From assembly GCA_007922225.1 (NCBI GenBank), contig ML679991.1, positions 310,001 through 374,000 of the forward strand: DNA of 64,000 bases, in the 5' to 3' direction. Shown piece by piece: positions 62,401 through 64,000 of this stretch. The notes under the pieces were generated by a model. It saw only the letters and a list, made by a program, of their open reading frames with translations, was not told where the DNA came from and did not search any database. Positions within the stretch are counted from its first letter, which is position 1, and the number at the start of each line of letters is the position of its first letter. This stretch comes from Emydura subglobosa. Lineage: Eukaryota > Chordata > Testudines > Chelidae. A program made the position numbers and the translations under genes.

Positions 62401-62904
62401 GACAAGGCCTGAGTTTATCCCTCGCTTCCTTTCTGTGTCTCTCTTTGTGACATTGTAACTCTCTGCCTGAGACTCTGTCTCTCTTTCCTGTTCTCTTCCT
62501 CTGTCTCGCTGTATCTCATGCTGCTGTCTGTTTTTCTTCCTCTCTGCCTTTCTCAGCATCTGTGTTAACCCCTCTCTCCCTCACCTCTCTTCCTCACTGA
62601 CAGCTTGTAGGAGTTCTTCCCTCATGTTCTGGTTCCTTGGGTGGCTCTGGGCAGCCCTACTACACATCAGAGATCATGCAGGGAGAAGGTCTGGGATCCA
62701 GGCTGCAAATTCCCTCTCCGCCTCCTCCAGTTCTCCACTGCTTTGTCTCTCACGCTCTCCTCCTTCCTTCCAATCACTTCTTTGCTCTCCTTCTCTTTAG
62801 TCCTTTGCTCTCCCTGGGAGGAGCCCATCACGCACTCGAGGCAGCCGCTTCCACGGGCGACGCAGCAGTGCCATTGGTATTGAGAATATCCAGGAGGAGA
62901 AGAG
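29382..62904 (+). CDS. RAP1GAP: RAP1GAP-like Rap GTPase-activating protein, 18 exons, 3' end beyond window
   Basis: The family product stimulates GTP hydrolysis by Rap1/Rap2, switching off Rap signalling to adhesion and MAPK pathways at membranes and in cytosol. Exons: 29382-29425, 33495-33588, 34074-34109, 41376-41423, 42882-42920, 43025-43216, 45692-45795, 46767-46845, 47369-47422, 47517-47600, 48434-48534, 49485-49614, 49845-50000, 52171-52242, 52432-52518, 54187-54321, 57264-57413, 62801-62904. They total 1709 nt (about 569 codons), all with GT-AG borders and consistent phases. Seen in the protein: GoLoco motif at about residues 48-66 (ending DEQR), the conserved YIPYP and [12 protein letters not shown] blocks at 80-110, the Rap-GAP domain at about 150-410, and [19 protein letters not shown] at 340-358. 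Known for the family: the Asn of that last block is the catalytic thumb that replaces an arginine finger. The C-terminal tail is incomplete; from family length about 100-170 residues should follow. Sequence is nearer RAP1GAP than RAP1GAP2, but a separate paralogue is possible. Confidence 0.93.
29426..33494 (+). other. intron 1
   Basis: 4.07 kb, GTATGT to AG. Holds the repeat at 31335. A 168-codon open frame at 29704 has no conservation I can recognise and no fitting splice borders. Confidence 0.7.
31335..31495 (+). repeat. old interspersed repeat fragment (GTGCTAG...GTCCCTGGCCCC family), intron 1
   Basis: ATTGTGCTAGGCATTGTCCA, then AGAGTCCCTGGCCCCGAGAG and GCTTGCAG. Diverged relatives occur at about 16918-17005, 18620-18735 and 21003-21098, so this is a dispersed family. 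Its class is not certain. Confidence 0.5.
33495..33588 (+). CDS. RAP1GAP: RAP1GAP-like exon 2 (variable N-terminal linker)
   Basis: A 94-nt exon between a pyrimidine-tract AG (CTCCCTTCAG) and donor GTAAGG. Its phase (1 leading base, then 31 codons) fits exon 1 and exon 3 exactly. It reads [20 protein letters not shown] and then an Ala/Pro-rich end. The linker is poorly conserved in the family, so the call rests on splice phase, borders and position more than on similarity. Confidence 0.7.
33780..33985 (+). repeat. CR1-like / interspersed repeat fragment in intron 2
   Basis: The stretch starting AATGGTCCATCTAGTCCAGA resembles a repeat I recognise as dispersed in reptile genomes (LINE-derived 3' region). 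No coding is left. Boundaries are approximate. Confidence 0.45.
34074..34109 (+). CDS. RAP1GAP: RAP1GAP-like exon 3 (GoLoco, first half)
   Basis: A 36-nt exon encoding [21 protein letters not shown] is the helical first half of the GoLoco (G-alpha-i/o binding) motif of RAP1GAP. Acceptor TTCACAG, donor GTGAGG, phase 0 at both ends. Confidence 0.92.
35362..35621. mobile_element. Harbinger-type MITE in intron 3
   Basis: Ends GGGCTTGTCTACACTTACAG and, inverted, GCCCAGGTCTACACTACAAA share the GTCTACACT core with the full Harbinger element at 58514. Flanks CAA and TAA suggest a 3-bp target duplication. An internal GAGAGGCGGTGGGAGAAG segment is typical of this MITE group. Confidence 0.75.
35652..36835 (+). 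mobile_element. Harbinger-type non-autonomous element, right end missing
   Basis: Left end GGGGCCTGGTCTCCACTACG followed by TTTTCTCGAC resembles the left terminus at 58514. The interior holds GCACTGTGGGTAGCTACC, a GC-rich part with a ~90-bp duplication (36267-36445) and GGGCATTGTGGGGCAGCTCC. No matching right inverted repeat was found. The right boundary is approximate. ORFs here are GC-driven. Confidence 0.5.
37190..37335 (+). mobile_element. tRNA-derived SINE in intron 3
   Basis: AGTGGTCAGAGCACTTGCCT (A-box-like) followed about 30 bp later by GGTTCAATTCCC (B box, a near match to the GGTTCAANNC consensus). It is a pol III SINE head or tRNA pseudogene, not a functional tRNA: no cloverleaf 3' half with closing stem is evident. 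Confidence 0.65.
37748..38244. repeat. AT-rich fold-back element in intron 3
   Basis: Starts AGAGATGGTCAAAAAAATTT and ends with the inverted counterpart AATTTTAAAAAACGTTTCAA followed by GCAGCTCT. The first half is T-rich, the second A-rich, consistent with one long imperfect hairpin. ORFs here are low-complexity. Confidence 0.55.
39000..39475 (+). repeat. ancient LINE-like 3' remnant, intron 3
   Basis: A pyrimidine-rich segment with CCTTCCTGAAGACCCATTTC then a tail GGGGGCAGGGTCTATGCCTT... TACAGCACCAGAGCATTGTG resembles an old L2/CR1-like 3' end. The family is uncertain. Confidence 0.4.
40568..40598. repeat. (GT)n microsatellite, intron 3
   Basis: GT repeat with one CT interruption, followed by GAGAGAG. 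Confidence 0.9.
40735..40797 (+). mobile_element. CR1-type 3' tail fragment in intron 3
   Basis: The segment GAGGTCAGACTGGATGATCA through CCTTAAAGTCTCTGAG is the same kind of LINE 3' tail seen at 12590-12653. It may be the tail of a LINE-tailed SINE, but no clear tRNA head is visible upstream. Confidence 0.6.
41376..41423 (+). CDS. RAP1GAP: RAP1GAP-like exon 4 (GoLoco, second half)
   Basis: A 48-nt exon encoding [16 protein letters not shown]. The DEQR tetrad is the conserved GoLoco end whose arginine reaches the nucleotide of G-alpha in known structures. The motif is intact across the long intron 3 (34110-41375). Donor GTCAGG, phase 0. Confidence 0.92.
42882..42920 (+). CDS. RAP1GAP: RAP1GAP-like exon 5
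   Basis: A 39-nt exon encoding [13 protein letters not shown], the (D/E)YIPYPS block that opens the conserved region of RAP1GAP and RAP1GAP2. Acceptor GATTTCAG, donor GTGAGT. Only 104 bp separates it from exon 6. Confidence 0.92.
43025..43216 (+). CDS. RAP1GAP: RAP1GAP-like exon 6
   Basis: A 192-nt exon of 64 codons. It begins [20 protein letters not shown], has a variable Ser/Pro-rich loop, then [20 protein letters not shown]. The loop length equals that of mammalian RAP1GAP, which favours RAP1GAP over RAP1GAP2 (longer, acidic loop). Donor GTAAGG, phase 0. Confidence 0.95.
43575..43660 (-). mobile_element. tRNA-like SINE fragment in intron 6
   Basis: On the - strand, TTTAGCTCAACTGCTGCAGT (A-box-like) is followed by CCTGCGTTCAACCCC (B-box-like), the arrangement of a tRNA-derived head. 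Confidence 0.5.
45692..45795 (+). CDS. RAP1GAP: RAP1GAP-like exon 7 (Rap-GAP domain start)
   Basis: A 104-nt exon beginning [20 protein letters not shown] and ending LRLLLR, with the last Arg codon split. This is the least conserved catalytic-domain exon compared with RAP1GAP as I recall it. Acceptor TGTTTTTAG, donor GTAAGA, phase 2. Confidence 0.94.
46767..46845 (+). CDS. RAP1GAP: RAP1GAP-like exon 8
   Basis: A 79-nt exon encoding [20 protein letters not shown] followed by AVQMAK. The IPISCL-EFP core is RAP1GAP-like; RAP1GAP2 differs here. Acceptor GTGTGGCAG, donor GTGAGA; one leading base completes the split Arg codon. Confidence 0.94.
47369..47422 (+). CDS. RAP1GAP: RAP1GAP-like exon 9
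   Basis: A 54-nt exon encoding [18 protein letters not shown], a near-invariant RAP1GAP block. Acceptor CTTGGCAG, donor GTATGG. The following intron is only 94 bp. Confidence 0.95.
47517..47600 (+). CDS. RAP1GAP: RAP1GAP-like exon 10
   Basis: An 84-nt exon starting [20 protein letters not shown] and ending VIYQKAGQ, a conserved Rap-GAP domain core. Acceptor TTCTCAG, donor GTGAGA, phase 0. Confidence 0.95.
48434..48534 (+). CDS. RAP1GAP: RAP1GAP-like exon 11
   Basis: A 101-nt exon with [20 protein letters not shown] at its start and LQNFRG at its end. It corresponds to the acidic EEE-LF---EES segment of the family. Donor GTGAGT, phase 2. A longer ORF on the opposite strand over this exon is a shadow. 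Confidence 0.94.
49485..49614 (+). CDS. RAP1GAP: RAP1GAP-like exon 12
   Basis: A 130-nt exon: [20 protein letters not shown], then [25 protein letters not shown] and MFHVST are Rap-GAP family signatures. The donor is GTACCG, the least consensus-like of the gene, but the phase and the next exon support it. Confidence 0.95.
49845..50000 (+). CDS. RAP1GAP: RAP1GAP-like exon 13 (catalytic asparagine-thumb exon)
   Basis: A 156-nt exon of 52 codons beginning [20 protein letters not shown], then [20 protein letters not shown]. The asparagine in HIGND (about residue 344 here) corresponds to the catalytic Asn290 of human RAP1GAP, so the enzyme is predicted active. Acceptor CTCCCTCCAG, donor GTAAAC. 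Confidence 0.97.
50477..50846 (+). mobile_element. CR1/L3-like LINE 3' fragment in intron 13
   Basis: The CR1 RT tail is recognisable from GGTGACTTGATCAAAGC onward and through the segment around AATAAACCAGTGGAAGAATT, which corresponds to a 'V(I/V)NHWN(N/K)LP' type block. It ends in the tail GGTCAGATTAGATTATCACA. Older and more diverged than the other CR1 copies. Confidence 0.75.
52171..52242 (+). CDS. RAP1GAP: RAP1GAP-like exon 14
   Basis: A 72-nt exon encoding [20 protein letters not shown] followed by IFKK, which is strongly conserved. Acceptor TTGTTTCAG, donor GTTTGT (non-consensus at +3), phase 0. Confidence 0.95.
52432..52518 (+). CDS. RAP1GAP: RAP1GAP-like exon 15 (end of Rap-GAP domain)
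   Basis: An 87-nt exon: [20 protein letters not shown] then RAEKFAKLE, the C-terminal helix of the catalytic domain. Acceptor TTCCCACAG, donor GTGAGT, phase 0. Confidence 0.95.
52870..53871. mobile_element. hAT-like element, AT-rich, in intron 15
   Basis: A 1.0-kb element with ends CAGGGTCGATTGATTTAAAT and, inverted, CAGGGTGAATAAAAACTGGT. Flanking 8-mers ATTTGATT and GTTTCATT match at 6 of 8. The interior is very AT-rich with repeated TGATTTAAAT motifs and no coding sequence. It ends about 315 bp before exon 16. Confidence 0.75.
54187..54321 (+). CDS. RAP1GAP: RAP1GAP-like exon 16
   Basis: A 135-nt exon: [20 protein letters not shown], then [20 protein letters not shown] and ENFK. It matches the ERTR-ALLE---EEL and (D/E)DKMENG blocks of RAP1GAP. 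Acceptor GGTGCAG, donor GTGAGA. The exon starts about 315 bp after a hAT insertion. Confidence 0.95.
54892..56095 (-). mobile_element. CR1 LINE with RT coding, antisense in intron 16
   Basis: About 1.2 kb. On the - strand it encodes [35 protein letters not shown] and [16 protein letters not shown] (an active-site Asp is Gly), then [20 protein letters not shown] and [20 protein letters not shown]. It ends in a 3' tail with reverse-complemented TTTCATAGAATCATAGAGTT at 54893-54912. The frames are interrupted. A (GT)n tract follows at 56223. Confidence 0.9.
56223..56266. repeat. (GT)n microsatellite, intron 16
   Basis: About 20 GT units with one CT interruption, shortly after the CR1 copy that ends near 56095. 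Confidence 0.9.
57264..57413 (+). CDS. RAP1GAP: RAP1GAP-like exon 17 (Ser/Arg-rich tail)
   Basis: A 150-nt exon starting [28 protein letters not shown] is the phosphorylatable basic Ser motif at the start of the regulatory tail. The rest is low-complexity Pro/Ala/Thr and not conserved. Acceptor CTGTCCAG, donor GTAAGG, phase 0. Confidence 0.92.
58899..60611 (+). pseudogene. Myb/SANT-like DNA-binding protein of the Harbinger element
   Basis: The companion protein that recognises Harbinger ends. From ATG 58899 one frame runs to a donor (GTAAGT) at about 59444 and is interrupted only by TGA at 59007 and TAG at 59253. Seen: a tryptophan-rich SANT start ([19 protein letters not shown]), then [33 protein letters not shown] and an acidic linker. 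A downstream exon near 60290-60611 holds a Gln/Glu/Arg coiled-coil segment ([20 protein letters not shown]). An AATAAA follows at about 60681. The intermediate exon borders are unclear. Confidence 0.8.
60860..61793 (-). pseudogene. HARBI1-like PIF/Harbinger transposase, frameshifted
   Basis: DDE-type nuclease fragments lie in successive frames on the - strand. They are an N-terminal region with [20 protein letters not shown] (61793-61545), the first-Asp block [15 protein letters not shown] (about 61500-61455), a region with [20 protein letters not shown] (about 61237-61150), the Glu block [14 protein letters not shown] (just before 61073) and a C-terminal part (61060-60860). At least three frameshifts or stops separate them. 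The order matches HARBI1-type transposases. Confidence 0.85.
62801..62904 (+). CDS. RAP1GAP: RAP1GAP-like exon 18 (last exon seen)
   Basis: A 104-nt exon starting [20 protein letters not shown], then [28 protein letters not shown] is a RAP1GAP tail signature that RAP1GAP2 lacks, strengthening the assignment. The acceptor follows a long pyrimidine tract ending CTCTTTAG; donor GTAAGA, phase 2. No later exon was recognised before 64000. Confidence 0.88.
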
Positions 62905-64000
62905 GTAAGAGCTGTGGGAATTGGGAAGCGGTGGAGTGGGATGAAGGGTGCTGGGTCAGGGGAAGAGAGAGGAGAGATGGAAGGAGCTGAGACCAAGGGG
63001 AGATGGAGGATGGTGAAGGCTGGGGGAGGCAAGAAAAGGGGAGATGGAAAGGTGGGATCAAAGGAACTGGAATGGGAGCAGACCACAGGAGAAAATAGAG
63101 CTGGGACCCAGGGGCACTGAGAAGAGATAGGAAGGGAAAGAAGTAGGGGAAAGATAGCTAAGGGAAACGGGAAGAGAGGCAGGACCAGGGGAGGGGAGAT
63201 GGGAGCAGGAATGTACTAGACAGGACCTTCATCAAAAAGAGTCGAGGAAGATCCAGGATTCCTGCCCCTCCTGTTCCACTCTCGCTGTGACAAAAACAGT
63301 CCCGCTGTGCTCCTGTGAGAGGAGAGTGGAGAAAAATATATTTTCCCATTTTTTTTTTCAAGTAAATACATCTTCTGATTTTTAAAAGAGATAGTTGTGT
63401 GACTCGTTCTAAACACACTGTAACCAAAACAGCTCAGGTCTCAGAGCTGCAGACTGTCACAGCAGTAGTCCTCACTGAGGAGCAGTGCACAGCCTCGTTC
63501 TAGGGCTTGCTGTGGCTGAGTTACGAGCATTTGAAAATGGCGTACTGAGCAGGAGAGGTTATTTTGGTAAGCTCTTTAAGGCGCCCCCAAAGGGGTGCTG
63601 TGTATCAAGGGTACAGGGTGAGCTAGATCCAAAGCCCAGTCTTGTGAACTGCTCTATCCTCCACATGAACCTTCCCAATTGCTCATGAAACCCAGGAGCG
63701 TGTCCAAGGGCTCAGTAGAGAGGAGAATAGAACCACCTTCGCCTAGCATGCAGACAGCCGCAGCTTCGCCATGGGTAAAGACTGTGCCTGCCACGTCTCT
63801 TCCCATGTCACTCTTTCTCTTGCCCTTTCTTAAGAGAGACACCCACAGACTTATTACTTATTTTTTATTTCAAATTACGGGGCGGGAGGTTTGGAGAAAA
63901 ATAGATTATACAGAGGCAGGTTCCCATTAACAATGTATCTACAATAGAAACGGTCACAACACTGGCACTTTTTGTGGCTTATCTTTAACAACAATTTTGC

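Larger units (their letters stand above)
58514..62409. mobile_element. PIF/Harbinger DNA transposon, full-length, two-gene, in intron 17
   Basis: Terminal inverted repeats are visible: the left end begins GGCCTGGTCTACACTAGAGA, and the reverse complement of the right end begins GGCCTTGTCCACACGAGAAC; both continue into TTTGTCGAC. Flanks are TAA at 58511-58513 and TGA at 62410-62412, fitting the 3-bp TWA duplication of this superfamily with one change. Length is about 3.9 kb. Inside, a + strand Myb/SANT-like gene converges on a - strand transposase, with poly(A) signals facing each other near 60680 and 60720. Both genes are damaged, so it is probably immobile itself. Confidence 0.9.

Noticed and set aside
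61908..62405. 165-codon - strand frame near the right end of the Harbinger element
   Set aside because: Runs through the terminal inverted repeat and subterminal DNA; at most untranslated leader of the transposase gene, and the recognisable transposase begins near 61793 in another frame.
62828..63086. 77-139 codon frames on the - strand
   Set aside because: Antisense to a purine-rich intron and to exon 18; low-complexity Ser/Pro/Leu text only.
62905..64000. Search for the next RAP1GAP-like exon
   Set aside because: A frame at 63679-63780 has Ser/Pro text but no conserved block or proper splice borders; the next exon probably lies beyond the window.
1..64000. CRISPR arrays, operons, phage or bacterial genes
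   Set aside because: The regular repeats present are microsatellites, a minisatellite and MITEs; coding is spliced and vertebrate.

Overview
This is vertebrate nuclear DNA, most likely from a turtle, with a crocodilian as the alternative. The evidence is spliced GT-AG exons of an animal signalling gene, several 5'-truncated CR1 LINEs, a PIF/Harbinger transposon with a Myb/SANT gene, many hAT and Harbinger MITEs, tRNA-derived SINEs and (CA)n microsatellites. Nothing bacterial, phage or CRISPR-like is present. The species call is an inference from repeat content only.

The one host gene I can support is a RAP1GAP-family GTPase-activating protein on the + strand. Eighteen coding exons were traced from the initiator ATG at 29382 to 62904, and the last exons lie beyond the window. 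All introns are GT-AG and all 17 junctions keep phase. Together the exons encode about 570 residues: a short N-terminus, a GoLoco motif, the complete Rap-GAP catalytic domain with its asparagine-thumb region, and the start of the Ser/Arg-rich tail. The protein looks closer to RAP1GAP than to RAP1GAP2, but more diverged than I would expect for a one-to-one RAP1GAP orthologue, so a third vertebrate paralogue is possible.

Positions 1-29 kb are gene-poor upstream DNA built of repeats. They include CR1 copies (2.9, 11.9, 14.2 and 23.3 kb), a degraded Harbinger transposase (4.2 kb), a long fold-back (7.2-7.7 kb), hAT-type elements (11.3, 14.1, 19.6 and 27.9 kb), a ~45-49 bp minisatellite broken by insertions (18.2-19.3 kb), a SINE split by a hAT MITE with an exact 8-bp target duplication (19.5-19.85 kb) and a non-CR1 LINE relic (21.2-22.1 kb).

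From 29 to 64 kb the RAP1GAP-like gene carries TEs in its introns. Intron 3 holds Harbinger-type MITEs, an AT-rich fold-back and a tRNA-SINE. Intron 14 separates exons 14 and 15, and intron 15 holds a ~1.0 kb hAT element. Intron 16 holds an antisense CR1 with reverse-transcriptase coding. Intron 17 holds a complete ~3.9 kb two-gene Harbinger element (58514-62409) with matching terminal inverted repeats and convergent Myb/SANT and transposase genes, both now mutated. I found no convincing undescribed system. The best leads are the paralogue status of the gene and the structured repeats.
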